The notes below the pieces were generated by a model. That model saw nothing but the letters and a program-made list of their open reading frames with translations, was not told the DNA's origin and did not search any database. Of a stretch of DNA of 64,000 bases, positions 25,301-37,516 are shown piece by piece. The position numbers and the translations under genes were made by a program. The stretch is taken from NCBI GenBank assembly GCA_026261815.1, contig JAMPIT010000484.1, forward strand, positions 9,336,501 to 9,400,500, in the 5' to 3' direction. The DNA comes from Monarcha castaneiventris obscurior (taxonomy: Eukaryota; Chordata; Aves; Passeriformes; Monarchidae). The stretch's first letter is position 1. Each line of letters starts with the position of its first letter.

Positions 25301-28300
25301 GGCTCCAGAAATCCAAACCAATCAAAACTGCTGCCTTTGGGAAGAGAAGAGCAGTAACCCTCAGTACACTGTGCAGCACAGCCTCCAGCAACAACAGCCC
25401 AGGACACTTAGCAGTACAGACACTCACACAGCAAAGGACAAACTCCAAACACAGCAAATGGGGAGCTTGAGGGACTGATTTAATTTTTTCCCGAACAAGA
25501 GGTTTCAGCAAGGATGTTTTGCAGGGCCATGGACTTTTGCACAGATCTAAGGCATCAGCTTGACATGCTGAGTGAGAAGGAACCACCAAAAGGTGTTGGC
25601 AGAGCCCCAGGGAAACCCAACTTTCATAAGACATCTGCTGCAGGTAACAAGAAATGGCTCTGTTAGCGGTGGCTGTGATTTCTCGCACATTTAAGTCTTC
25701 TCTTTCAAACATGGGATTTACCCCGTCTGAAGGAAGGGGGTACAAAACCACTTCCAAGCTTTCCCCCAAGCCCTCCCCTCCTGAAATGTGTCCTTTGGCT
25801 TGGCCCCTCTCAAACAACTATTTTAAGTCTCTGCTGCAAGCCGCAGTCACTTAGTCACAGCTGAGCAGCACCATTAGCACTGCAGCTGCCTGCAGGCTAC
25901 ACAAAACACCTCTCCCAATGTGCTGTGCACACCTCAGCAGTGCCACAGTGCCCACACTACCCAGATACCCCTGTGCCAGGCACAGAACATGGAGAGAGAT
26001 TCCCACCCTGCAAGTCACAAGTAACTCCAATGGAAAAAAAAACCAAGAAAAGAATCTTTGTGCAAGGACACATCCTCAAATATGCAGTCAAGACGCAATC
26101 TGTCACTTGAGATTTAACTCCAATTAAACAACAACTTTATGCAAAGAATGGGGGATTATGGCATAAGTGTCGGCATCCACAAATACCAAAATTTCTCCAG
26201 ACACCCCATTTTAACCCAAGTCCTTCACTCCAGACAGTTCTTACTCTTTGCTTGGTAAAATCTGTCTGGATGCCTGAGCACAGAGAGTGGCGGCGAATGG
26301 AGCTAAATCCAGTTGGTGTCTGGTCCCCAGGTTTTGTGGTGCTCCCCAGGGTTCAGTATTGGGGCCAGGCCTGTTTAATATCTTTACTGATGATCTGGAT
26401 GAGGGGATCAAGTGCACTCTCAGCAAGGACTGGAGTCACCGGCCCTGGAGGTATTTAAAAGACAGGTAGATGTGGCAGCTGGGGACATGGTTTAGGGGGA
26501 GCCTGGGCAGCATTGAGTTAATGATTGGACTCAATGATCTTAAAGGTCTTTTCCAACCAAAACAATTCTGTGACTCTGTTTGGACACTGTCTTGCTCACC
26601 TAAGGTGACAGTATCTCAGAATAACTTCAGAAACAAATTATAAAACAAAAATTCTTTCAATGCAACCCTGGAAACATCAATAAGAATGCATGACGGCATT
26701 TGGCCAGTCACTAGAGGGGTTGCTGATCCTTAGATGTGTATGCCTTAGATTTAACAGAATGACAACATTTCCCCATGGACCAGCGTTGCTGAAATCAGGC
26801 AACATCTGCAAGGGAGTGTGTGCAGTTTTATAAGGTTTACCTCTAGCGTGGCAGTGAAGAGCTGCTAAAAGAAAGCAGCTGTCCCAGAGGGCAGAAGAGG
26901 AAGGACCATCACCAAATATTGCCTACCATATGCAGATCCCCATACAGAAACAACTCTGCAACTTAACTCTATATAGAGTCACTTCCTCTCCATTCCTTAC
27001 AGCCCTACAGAAGACCTGTATACACAGTCTTTCTTGTGTTCCAAGTCTGATGATGTGCGCAGCAGCAACGTATATCTGTGCTATGTACTACAGAAACCAG
27101 TAATACTCTTATTTCTGTACACTTTGGCAACCTGCATGGCAAACTCGACAGAAATCTTCAGGCAGCTTCTCTGAATTGTCACTAATTTCTGTATAAAAGG
27201 AAATACACCTTTAAAAACATGTTTAAGAGCAAAAACTAGCAATCAAGGAAAAGTCTGGGTCTGGATCATCCACCACAGTTTTTTTGGGTTTTGTTTTTTT
27301 CTCCTCTCCCGTTCTTTGTGCACTAGGGAGAAAGAAGAGTGTGCAGACAGACCTCAAGCACAGCAGCCTTGCATCTGATCCTGTCGCCAAGCCTGACATC
27401 AGCAGGCAGGCAGGAATATTCAGTTCATCTGTGAAGAGTGCAAGTGACCCAGCAGTGGTTGCTAGGCACAGGGATGAATATAGCCAAGGAGACAGGCTGC
27501 AAAGGGCTGCCTCTGTCGTACACTGCAGGCTCAGGTGAACTGTTCTGCAAGCACTGAGGATTTCTTACAGCAGAGCTCTGGAACACTAGACTAGAAATTA
27601 CCCTTAAGAATTGGTTTTTTACATAATAGAGAACAAGATATATATGTTGCATCAGGTGGTAGTTTGGTGATACAGCAATGTCAAAGGCCATCTTAACCAG
27701 GTCCACCTCTGGGACTTTTCCAACATGCTTGAATTAATAAGGACTGCTGAGAAATTATTTTGCCACCTCGAAGAGTGCCTAATGCTGATTCACACTGCCA
27801 GAGCATCCAGGTTCATTGCACTGTTTTCAGTTTAAAAGAGTTTTTCTCCAGAGGGAGCATAGGAAACATTCAGCAAGTCATGGTCATTTACATATAAACA
27901 CACAGAGTTATCTCCCTGTCCCCAGAAATGGATTGTCACCTGTCCCTTGGGAGTCCCTCTGGACATCATTCCTGTACCTGGATATGGGATGGAGAGAAGT
28001 GTGAAATCAGCGTAACGTTGAGCTTTGTCCACTTTCTCAGAAGACGTCACACTGCACAGGACAAGAAGAGAACAGCAGATATTTACAGAGTGTTTTTCAC
28101 ACAGACACCAGCACCCAAAAAATTATTTGTTGCATCTCCCTGCACTATGACTTGACACAGTAATGAGCAGGGGCCGAACTTACTCAACACATCCACATAA
28201 ACAGGTACAGCCCAAAATCACTAAAGCTTTTCTCTGAGACAAGTAGGAGAAACATCTCCCTCTGTTCCTATACATAATCAGAGGGCTCCTTTGCTGTCTC

Positions 28301-31300
28301 CCTTCTGAAGGGGTGACTTGTCTTGTTACTATAAGCTGTACAGGGAAAAAGCCACTCAGACTGCAGAAGACAGAAGAAAGCAGCTATGTGGCCCCCATTT
28401 GATAGTTTTCTGCGGCCTAAAATCTTGGCGTTTTCTTTACAGAATCAACTAACCTACCCTGCTGTAAAACTCTTCCAGGGACTGCTCCAAGGATGCAGTG
28501 CATCCTGACAGCAATTCACATATAAGGGCTACACTAGCTGCAAATCAAAGCCTGCACAAAACCAAATTAACCCAGACTCACCTCAAGCCAAATTTCACCT
28601 TCTTGTTTTCCACCATCAGGTCACAGATATATCGGACAGACAGGTATCGAAGCAGCTTGATGTCATGCCCTCTGACCTTGTCAAACAGTTGGGAATCTGC
28701 ATTTCTGCAAGAACAAATGAGGCAAAGCAAAGTGAGCATGGAAGACTGACCAAGTTGAGTCCGATTCTTCCCAGATGAGCCACAGTTCTTCCCTCAACCA
28801 CTTCTAGCCATAAGCAGCACAGCATGAGTCTTGTCTCCACAGGTCTGAGTCAGAATCTGCAAAGAACTGACGCTGCAAGTTTGTGCTTACGGTCCCTTGC
28901 CACATCTCACTCCGTTCTGCAACAAACATGTAAGATACACACACAATTTCTACCTGGAGATGTACTTTTTAATGAAGTAAACTCATCTGTGCCCTTCAAA
29001 TACCTTTTAAATGGCTCTACATATTCCTGTCTCCAGTCCTTCCCTCTGGCAATACATTAGCAGGCTTCAGCTACATTAGGTTCAGCCAGCCATTAATATT
29101 CAAGACTCTTTTCCAAAAGCAAGGAAAGTAAGACCCTGAGCCTGGTGATGGGTCTTCAATCCTATGCCCAATATACAAACTAGAAAAGAGCAGAAGTGAG
29201 TGACTGAGTCAGCTTACGTTCAGACTCCCTTTTCCTCATCCCAGTGATGCATACAAACCTAAGTGCAGAGTCTTCCTCAGAAATGTCTTCTGCATCTGCC
29301 CAAGCATCATCAGAACCTCCTGCAAGAAAGACATTAAGAACTGAAGCTTTTTTAAACCAACTCAATCCCCAATCTGACAAGATATGTACACACACAAGAT
29401 CATGGTTTGGTGCCCTCTCTTCACACCTAAATGTAGTTCCCTGCATCTCCTCTTCCTGAAAAGCTTATTTTCTAATGTAGCCCACTCTTTCCTTGTCATT
29501 GCAAAGTACAGGTCAAACCTGGACAGGTCAAACCCATGACTGACAGCCAGAGGACACCTCAAAAGTGGTATGCAGTGCTTTTTTAAGCCAAGCTTCAGCT
29601 CCCACACTACAGGCACCCACTACTCCCCTGAAGAGCTTTCCCCAGAGTCCAGTATATCTCACCATTAGCAGCATTTGATTCCCAATGATTAGTTAAGCAA
29701 CAGCAAGTTCTAATCCTCTTTTCTCCACTACTCCCATCCCCAATGTTTGGGAATTGGTACCCTGAACCCTTTGGGATGCCTTTATTTGCCTACATGTTTT
29801 CTGTAACTCAGTCTTCAGCCTCAAGTTCTTTTGTCACTGGTTCTTATAGGCTGTGGCACTGTACTGTAGCACAGTGCTTGGAAACAGGACACGAGGTTTC
29901 AGTCTTTGCTCTGTTATGCTAAGCCTAATACAAGCAGCTCATTCAAGAGCTCTCACTCGTCTTGGGAAGAGCTTGGCCTCATGTGTGGGTCTCTGCCCCA
30001 GCACTGACTAGCCTTACCAGGTAGACTGACAAATGGCTCCTCACTCACCAGAGAAGATATAGTTGTAGCCAGTGCGCCCATAGAGCTCTCCCCAGCCGGC
30101 CAGTGTTGCTGATCTGCAAATATGCTGGAGGAAGATTTTTTTATTAATCACACAGGCTCCAGGAGTCTTTCCCTTATCAGGCCTATTTGCTGTCAGGTTA
30201 CATAGAAAGTTGGTACCTACAGCTATCACCTCTCAGCAGTCTGCCCTGCAACCTTGGTCCAGACTGAGTTCCCAAAATATAGCAAACACCCAAGTACCTT
30301 TATCTGTAACTAGTTTTTAAATCACATTTTCATCTCCAGCTCTCCAACACACTAATACAGTCAGTTTGTGCCAAGTTAGCAACACATGCTCTGTTAATAC
30401 CCTGCTTGAGCCTTATTTCCACATTCCTCTGGATGAGATTATGGATGGTCCCAAGATGACTCTGGGCAGTTCATGCCTGCAGAAAAAGGTCAGCAGATGC
30501 AGCCCACAATGGCTTCAGTCAAGCTAGATTAAAATTACCACAGGTATGGTTTTGCTATTCATACAGTGTTTCTAAATTCAACTAAGAAAACTGAATTAAA
30601 CTACTTAAATTCTAAATGAGACTATTCCTACAGGGCTTCAACACAGTTTAAGTAATTCGCATAAAAATGAATCTAATTTCACTTTCTTACAGATCCCCTT
30701 GCAGATAAGCCCACACATTCATAAGGCCATTTATGCAATCTTGCCTCCCCAGGGAACAGACAAAGGAAACCTCTCTGGAGAAAGTTACTCAAAGGGAGCT
30801 GCTGGGAAGAGTAAGTGACAAACAGGGACATCACTTATCTTTCCCTGCAACACCAAATATCTTTAGCACTTAAGAAGTGACATACAAAGGAGAAAAAAAA
30901 AAAGTTAGCTCTTTGGTGCAAGTCTCATGACTTGGTGGAGTAGAACAGCCTGAAGTGTTCACAGACAACTTATGCAGCCTAGACAACTAATGCTAATGCT
31001 ACCTATTACTACAGGCTGCCTGCTTATACCTAAGCACAGATTTTTACAGCATTTGGAAAAGTGACAAGTGACTGAAGCCGTGGCTGCACAGTTCAAACGG
31101 CAGGCAGAAAGATAATTTTCTCAGTAAAGACAGGTAACCCATGAAGCTTTACCTTTCCCTTGTACAGAATGACTGGGCATACAAAGCGTCCTCTACACCT
31201 GGCCATCTTACTCCGGTTGATGAGGTCCTGCAGTTTGCCAACCTGCACAGTGCTCTCAAACCTAGTGGGCAGAGATTCAGGTTAGTACACAGAGCATCTT

Positions 31301-34300
31301 CTCACATGTCTTTCAGCAAAGCTGCCACAGATGCTGGGCTGCAATCCCATCCCTTTCCCTAGAAGCCAGCTCTGAAGTTAGTAAGCATGAAAACACCTCT
31401 TTGAGAATTGCTTCTGCTGCTGTACAACACATGTGGATGCTTTTCTGTCTCCTTTTCTTTATTTTGAAAGACCAATGCACAGTATATGAAAGCATCAGGA
31501 ACTGGCAATATGAGCACCACCAGCAGGGTCTGCCACAGACTAACACATGGATTACGAGGGAAGGACAACCAGTGTCTACAAAAATACATGTTCTGTTTTC
31601 CTCCCCATCACCTTTCCAGCAAAAAGCAGCTCAGCACTACTCTCCCAGTGAATTCACTATCAGAGTCATAGTTTTGTAAGAAAAAAAGAAATATGACAGA
31701 AAATGAAGTCTTGAACACTCCATCAACTTCAACCATTTGTGTTGCCAGGTAATTAAACAACTAAATCTGCTAGTGGGTTGAGCAGGGTACTTAGATTAAT
31801 GTCAGCTGCATCTGCATAACTACATTTTGTTTGGTTTTCTTATTGAAGGTAAAATAGAATAGTGTTTCATGCTGGGAGACATTCTGGAAACATGTTAAAA
31901 TTTCTCCAGTTTGTCCAAGTAACAGCCCACATTTGACAGGAATCCAAACTAACTTCTGAACTACACAGACCGTCAGGAGGAACCATCAATACAGAGAGGA
32001 CTAGAGTTGGAATTGGAGAAGCATCCAGAGTGATACATTAGAGACCAGGTGAAGTCTGGACATACAAAACCGCATGGCTATGCACCTGGAGATGATTAAC
32101 AAGAATTTCCAGTTAGCCCTTTTCAGTAATGGAGCACAGTAGAAGGGCCAGATGAACTGCGTGATCTCTGGATGTTAATACACGATCAACATGGTAAATC
32201 TGAAAAAGGGGAAAAATGAGAACATGGGAAATTCCCTAAAGAGATGTAGAAGTAGCAGCATTACTGTGCAGAACACAGGCGCTCAGCTGAGATAAAGCAT
32301 CTGATTCTAGTGACCCACCCCTGCCTGAAAAGGCACAGGAGGATGAGTAGGATGGCCAAGGGACAGTCTATGCTGCAAGAGAAACCACCAAGGTCTGATG
32401 GGAGGAGCAGATGAAGATGAGCAGATGCACAGCAATATGTGCATTAGGGTGAAGGAGAGAACAATGGAGGAGTAGGGAGGAGAACTCAAATGCAAAGGAC
32501 AACACTGGCCTAAGAATAAATTAGCATCTTTACAATGGAAGTTAAAGAAAGTTGCTAAACTTCAGAATCACTGAGAGTGTGGAGCAATGTACCAGCAGCA
32601 GCCATTCTGGGAAGGATTAAAAAACAATCTATTATTAAAATGGAAATGGATCTGTTTATGGAAAATATTATACAAGTTGGTGCCAGTAGAAGCAGAGAAA
32701 CAGAAAACAAGACTTTCAAATCTTTTTTTTTTTTAAAGAAGGATTCGCTTCTCAGAATTCATAGTGGTGGTTTAAGGTTTTTAATGTTTTCCTGAATATA
32801 CAATTATTTTGCTGTCCAGCTCCAAAGATCTTTGACATATACCAGAATTTCAAGAACAAAAACCCAAGATAATCTTCTTTAAACAATGTGAACATGAAGG
32901 TGCTAATTGGAAAGACAGGAAAACGCGAACGAGTGTGAGAAGAGATGCTTTTGTGTATAATTCCCAACACCAAACTATTTTGAAACTCAAAAGATTCTGA
33001 TGCACGGATTTGGTTGTGGGGCTGTTTTTAAACGAATGCATGCAATTAAGAGATATATCCTGCACTCTGCTCCAGCTCCCTTTACGTTTCCTTCGCAAAA
33101 GCAAATACGAAGGGAAACAAGAACTTAAATGTGGTGTTACCAAAATAGCCCCATGGCACTGCTTCCAAGTCCAGAAGATGAGATTCAGCAAAAACAAAAT
33201 GCCTGAAAGATCAGAAATTATAAGAGAAGCACCTCTGTGGGAGCTGAGACAAGACAACAGGTTTCACTCACTGCACTTCCCTGGAGAGGTTTCTGCAGCA
33301 CTTGGGAATGAGACTGAGCAGCTTGGCAGGAGCCCAGGCCATGGAGTGAGCAGGAAGCCCAGCACCCCAGTGGGGACATGGAAGGACAAGCCCCTCTCCC
33401 AGGCACAACATGCCTGTTCCTTGGGAAGCCTGCACACCCACTGGAGAGACCTGCTCTGCCATCAGTCACTGTGCTACAAATAAGGTTCTCAGATATTCTC
33501 GTCTCAATAACCACCCTCAGTAACACAAGAGATGAACATGAGCTAGAGGTGAACATGGTAAACAAACACAGTTGTATCAAGACTCCTGTAGCAAGAGGGA
33601 AAGCTGCTCTGAAGAACAGGTGTAATGCTTTTACAGGATCTAGTGATTAAAGGCAGCACAAATAGGAGTAAAATCTACAGAAAAAGGTTCAAAACACACA
33701 GAATTCCTCCTGCACCTGCCTGGATTTCAGAGTACTGTTAGCAAACTTTGATCAAGCAACATCCTTTCTTTCCCCAGCTGCACAGCCACAGAATGAACTG
33801 ATTTGGGTTAAAAATATCCATTTTTTGCTGTTTCCCCACACAGCTCCAGAAGCAGCTGTACTGGCAGAAATGACAGTACAGCACAGAGTTTGCACATGTG
33901 AAAACTGCTTCCAAAGCACTTCAGTATTCTCAGAGGTGTGAAGCTTCAAGAAGATCTTACCAGCTGATTAAAAACATTACAAAGATAAAAACAGAAGTGT
34001 TCAAGGCCAGGTTGGATGGGGCCCTCAGCAACCTGTCTAGTGCAAGTTGTCCCTGCCCGTGGCAGTGGGGGTCGGAACTGGATGAACTTTAAGGTCCCTT
34101 CCAACTCAAACCATTCTGTGGTTCCACGAGAAGCAGCCAAAGAAACTTGGTCCTAGATGGAGTGTCCTGCCCACTGGAAGAGGTTCTTGCCTTCTGTAAC
34201 ACAAGACGTGCAATGCTCTCTGTTTCATAATTATTCCATAGGAGTAAAATTATCAAACTGAAACCTGCATTTGCCTAAAAATCACCTGGCAGCTTTTACA

Positions 34301-36006
34301 AAAATCATCACCCTGAAATCAGGAGAGCGATAATGAAGTGTAGTCTGTTTTTGTGACTCTTTTTGGGACAGTAAATCAAAACTTGGAAAGAATCAGTATA
34401 AATACAGTCAACTGTCACCGCTGGCTTGCAAAGGTTACAGAAGGAAATGGGGCATCAAGTGTATGTACCCTTATTTTGAATATCTGTCAGAAAAATTAAG
34501 CATCCTTTCCTCTTGCGAGAGCAGGAAAAGCAGAAGCATTCAGTTTCTCTTCCCTAAAGCTTCCCCTAGTTACATTTAACAGCTTCAAACTTCAGTTTCC
34601 TGATTTTTGCAGCAAGGGGGTTAATCTTTTCTAATCTCATCCAACTGTTAAGCAGAAATTCTCCCACCTGACAGTCAGTTGTGGCTGGTTTCCAAAGACC
34701 CCTCCTACAGCACCCAGCCCACGTGCTAGCACGGCAGCTGATGGTTTCCCTTCCTCAGGCAAAGCAGCTGGACCTGTGAGAAGGACTTGTTGCCATTCCT
34801 TTTGAACACATTACTCTTGTCATGGACACACAGTCAAGACTGCAAAACTGCATTATGTTTTGTTACAACAAAAAATAGGCTGTGGTTGGAGCTGGAAGGA
34901 GGAGCTCATGCTCAGTCAGAAGCGAGACCAACGTGATCCTGAGCTGGTGGGTCAAAGTCCAGAGATGTGTTGACTCAGATGTGCCCCAAACTGAACAAGC
35001 ATTTCCCATTAGCTCACTAAACCTCAGCACCCACTGACCTGTTCACCCACGGTGGGGACAGATGAAATAGCCTGGAACCTTGTCTGGAATGACAGAAGTG
35101 TCTACCTAGACTGCGTTGTCTGCCTAGCCCCTATCAGATCCCCTGCCCTGAGATGCTTTGCAGACTAAAATTTCCCACATCAGAGGCCTTGCAGCAAGAC
35201 TACAGGCACTTCATCAAGACAGGGAGAGCATCACACAGGCTTACTCCCACCTTCGAGCCCTTGGGCGAGCTGCAACACAGCAATCACCAGCAACGAACGC
35301 TGCGCTCAGGTTTACTCCAGGGCCACATAAAGCGAAGCTGGCGCTGCCTCGGAGCACTCCCGTTTCCTTCACACCCCTCGCGTTAACAGACTCAGCTAGG
35401 CAGCTTTCACCAAGGCGACCCAAGAGCCCTGGGAGGAGCCCCACGGGAGCTCGGCAGCCCCGGCAGGCAGCGAGGGGAGTCCCGGGAGCGGCTGACACCA
35501 CCGGCTATAATTAGCTCAGCCCAGGCCGCAGGGCTTCCCCCGGCCAGCGGGAGCCTCGGAGCAGCAGGCGCGGAAGCGCCTCGGGACAACAACTCTGCCG
35601 GGCGCCAGCGGCACGGGACGGGACACGGGGACCGGGGGCCTTACGAGTCACGGCTGGCGCCGGCGTCGCGCTCCAGGAGGACGATGTGCCGCGGGTAGTG
35701 GGCGCAGACCTCGCCGTGCACGTTGGGGATCACGCTGTAGCGATAATCGCGGCCGAAGAGCTCCAGGCACCGCCGCTCGATCCGCTCCACCTGCGCAGAG
35801 CCACCGCTCAATGCCAGCCGCGCCGGTCCCCGCTCCTCGCGCCCCCCCCCCCGGTTCCCGAACCCCGGTGCCCTCACCTTGGCAGCGGCGGCGCCGCCGC
35901 CGTCCTTGGCGCGGTACTGTGTCCGGGAGAACTCCAGCAGCAGCTCGGTCAGGGCGCGGTCCCCGGAGCCCGCCGGGGGGCAGCCGCGGGCTGCCGCCGC
36001 CGCCAT
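4325..36006 (-). CDS. MTMR14: Myotubularin-related phosphatidylinositol 3-phosphatase (Jumpy), complete
   Basis: MTMR14 removes the 3-phosphate from PI3P and PI(3,5)P2, and in vertebrates affects autophagy and muscle calcium handling. Nineteen coding exons on the minus strand: 36006-35878, 35790-35645, 31261-31153, 30124-30049, 29319-29259, 28704-28582, 28051-27978, 25210-25140, 24549-24475, 22152-22086, 21180-21095, 20860-20784, 20548-20512, 19068-18998, 18369-18320, 18106-17968, 14826-14650, 7888-7733 and 4502-4325. They sum to 1902 nt, in phase throughout, giving 633 residues (human about 650). [12 protein letters not shown] lies near the N-terminus. The catalytic CX5R motif HCISGWDRT has the nucleophile at C319 and arginine at R325, equivalent to human C330 and R336. 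After the phosphatase domain comes a Ser-rich tail ([13 protein letters not shown]), then [11 protein letters not shown], ending GLRGSSTL. No frameshift or missing catalytic residue. The start at 36006 has G at -3 and +4. The human gene also has 19 exons. Confidence 0.97.
4503..7732 (-). other. MTMR14 last intron (between exons 18 and 19)
   Basis: Bounded by a GTAAGT donor at 7732 and a CTAG acceptor at 4503. It is non-repetitive, with no ORF resembling a known protein and no recognised RNA gene. Confidence 0.85.
7889..14649 (-). other. MTMR14 intron 17 (6.8 kb)
   Basis: The largest intron of the gene's 3' half. I found no recognisable exon, gene or intact transposon in it. Short AT-rich stretches and an isolated AATAAA near 13012 are present, but nothing supports a separate transcript. 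Confidence 0.8.
14827..17967 (-). other. MTMR14 intron 16, containing a probable solo LTR
   Basis: Three kilobases between the exons at 18106-17968 and 14826-14650. Apart from the LTR-like segment at about 15640-15895 it shows nothing recognisable. Confidence 0.8.
15640..15895 (+). mobile_element. Probable solo LTR of an endogenous retrovirus-like element
   Basis: In order on the plus strand there is an octamer motif ATGCAAAT (15703-15710), a TATA box TATAAA (15721-15726), about 100 bp later AATAAA (15822-15827), and then a T-rich stretch with repeated TCT and TTAC words. A promoter-to-poly(A) cassette this compact is the layout of a retroviral LTR. No gag, pol or env reading frame lies nearby, so it would be a solo LTR. 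Termini and target-site duplication were not resolved. It is antisense to MTMR14. Confidence 0.5.
21095..21180 (-). CDS. MTMR14: MTMR14 exon 11, catalytic exon
   Basis: This 86-nt exon encodes [16 protein letters not shown] and [13 protein letters not shown]. It holds the complete CX5R phosphatase signature with nucleophilic cysteine and phosphate-binding arginine, so the gene should encode an active enzyme. It is flanked by a CAG acceptor at 21181 and a GTGAGT donor at 21094. Confidence 0.97.
22153..24474 (-). other. MTMR14 intron 9
   Basis: 2.3 kb between the exons at 24549-24475 and 22152-22086. The part around 23100-23620 is AT-rich and may be an old decayed repeat, but I cannot assign it to a family. 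Confidence 0.7.
25211..27977 (-). other. MTMR14 intron 7, containing a CR1 fragment
   Basis: 2.8 kb between the exons at 28051-27978 and 25210-25140. It carries the CR1 fragment at 26262-26578; the rest is unremarkable. Confidence 0.85.
26262..26578 (+). mobile_element. CR1 LINE 3'-end fragment
   Basis: The plus strand encodes the CR1 reverse-transcriptase segment [19 protein letters not shown], preceded by a nucleotide stretch typical of the same domain. After an internal deletion come the CR1 3' UTR and the terminal words TTTTCCAACC and ATTCTGTGACTCTG. It is truncated at the 5' end and internally deleted, so inactive. Confidence 0.93.
31262..35644 (-). other. MTMR14 intron 2 (4.4 kb)
   Basis: Lies between the exons at 35790-35645 and 31261-31153. 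It holds the CR1 fragment at 33978-34133 and a short homopolymeric T run near 32721. The segment 31860-32710 is AT-rich and may be an old interspersed repeat that I could not identify. Confidence 0.8.
33978..34133 (+). mobile_element. CR1 LINE 3'-UTR fragment
   Basis: Contains GGCCAGGTTGGATGGGGCCC followed by the CR1 tail words GGTCCCTTCCAACTC and CATTCTGTGGTTC. Only the 3' noncoding end remains. It lies antisense within MTMR14 intron 2. Confidence 0.92.
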
Positions 36007-36270
36007 GCCCGCACCGCTCACCACCGCCTCGGGCCCATCGTCCCGCCCGCCGCTTCCGCCCGCCCGCGACGCGCCCCTTCCGCCCGCTCCTGGCGTCATC
36101 GGGGCGCGCCGCGCTCCGCCCCGGGGTACCGAGCCCCGCTCTGGGCGTACCGGGGTGCGCTCCGGCCCCCCGTGTACAACTGCAGAGAGACGCGGCAAGC
36201 GCTGTCAGGCCCCGCCGAGTGGGTCCGACCGTGGCGCCGGCCGGCGTGTCCAGGGCGCTGCCCTAAAGAA
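35400..36270. promoter_or_regulatory. CpG island promoter of MTMR14
   Basis: GC-rich DNA with dense CG dinucleotides covers MTMR14 exons 1 and 2 and about 250 bp upstream of the start codon at 36006. No TATA box is seen, as expected for a broadly expressed CpG-island gene. The transcription start is inferred to lie between about 36010 and 36250. Boundaries are by eye. Confidence 0.75.
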
Positions 36271-37133
36271 AGAATCCCAAGGCGGGTTTTAATTAAAGAA
36301 GCCCCTCCCGGAGCGTGGTCGCACGCACTGAGCCCGTGGCAGAGGAGCTGCGGGGTGAGCGGTATCGCTGCCCGGAACACGGCTGTGAGCGGCACTGGCT
36401 CGTATACCCAGGCGGTGTCACGGAGCCAGCTCGGGCTGTGCGTGTCCGTGCCCAGCCGGAGGCACGCGGCTCCTTGGCTCTTGCAGGGGAACACCATGTG
36501 TTTTTCATCCGCATTTGTCTAATTTGCAAATCAGCTGTGAATCTTCACAAGCATTTAATGACAGCCGAGTTCAGCTGCAGCTAACGCGGTGCATCTCGCT
36601 GCCTGAGAATGAAACTGGCCCGAGATTGTCTGGTTTCTGCTGGGTTCGGGACTAGTGTGAGTCTGACGGGGCGGTGGCAGGATTTCGGAAGGGCACCTGC
36701 CGGCATACAAGTGTTGACAGCCTGTGTGATACTACTAGCATAGCCCTTTACCGCAGCCCAGTCATCCACCACACCTAGCCTGGTTGTGTACCCCAGCCCT
36801 GTCACCACACATGACCGGGCATAGCCGTGTACCTGGCCTCGTTCTGTCAGAGGTTTTGGGTCGACTCCCGCTGTCCCAGAGCGGGCGTAGCCATAGTGGC
36901 GGCAACTTACTTGCTCCGTCCCCGCCAAGGGGGTGGGGAAGGTCTGCTGCCCATCCGGGGGCTACGCCGGCAACCCGCGGGCCTCCCCTGGGCTCGTGAA
37001 GGCGGGAGGATGGACGCTCTCCCTGCGGGCGCGCTCCGGCCAAAGGCACCCACGCAGGGACCTTCCAGCACCGATCGGAGCCGTGCCCACGCGCTGCCCC
37101 GGGCGAGGTCGGTCCGGGCAATGGTCCTGCCGG

Positions 37134-37399
37134 ACCGAGGGAGAGGAATGGGCCCAGCGAGCCGAGTCGAGTGGACCCGAGCCCAACCGAGCCGAGCCCG
37201 TCGCGAGGCGACCCGAGCCCGAAGCTAGCGCAGCCGAAGGCGGCGGAGCGGCCCGATCCCTGGGGGGCGCGCGCGGCGGGCTCGGAGGGTCTCGGTTCAG
37301 CTCGGGCTCGGCCGGGCTCGGGCTGGGCTGGACGGGACTGGACTCGGCTCGGCTCGGCTCGAGCCCGGGCTCGGCTGGGCTCGGCTGGGCTCGGCTCCG
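37134..37399. repeat. Inverted repeat of degenerate CCGAG and CTCGG units
   Basis: The left arm (about 37134-37224) is built of GAGCC, CCGAG and GCCCGAGC words. The right arm (about 37279-37399) is built of their reverse complements CTCGG, GGCTCGG and TCGGGCT. About 55 bp separates the arms. It could fold into a long imperfect hairpin. It lies 200-470 bp upstream of the LHFPL4 start codon. Confidence 0.75.
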
Positions 37400-37465
37400 C
37401 AGTGGCGGGGGGGCACGCGGCCGCGCGCGCGCGGCGGGAGCGCGCGGGACGCAGAGGCGGCAGCC

Positions 37466-37476
37466 AAGATGGCGGC
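37466..37476 (+). promoter_or_regulatory. YY1-type motif in the LHFPL4 5' region
   Basis: CCAAGATGGCGGC matches the YY1 core AAGATGGCGGC, which is often found just downstream of transcription starts. The same ATG opens a 15-residue upstream ORF. It lies 126-136 bp before the LHFPL4 start codon. Confidence 0.55.
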
Positions 37477-37516
37477 GCGGGTGTCGCAGGGCCCGGCAGC
37501 CCGCGGGCGCTCTTAG
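37469..37516 (+). CDS. Upstream ORF in the LHFPL4 5' UTR (15 codons, possible)
   Basis: The ATG has a strong context (A at -3, G at +4) and encodes 15 residues before TAG at 37514-37516, which is 85 bp before the main start. If the transcription start is upstream of 37469 this uORF could lower LHFPL4 translation. If transcription starts at the YY1 site the ATG may not be in the mRNA. No peptide function is claimed. Confidence 0.35.
   Translation: MAARVSQGPAARGRS

Noticed and set aside
36007..36198. N-terminal extension of MTMR14 to an upstream start
   Set aside because: Arg/Gly/Pro-rich promoter sequence; the ATG at 36006 has a better context and matches the expected protein length.
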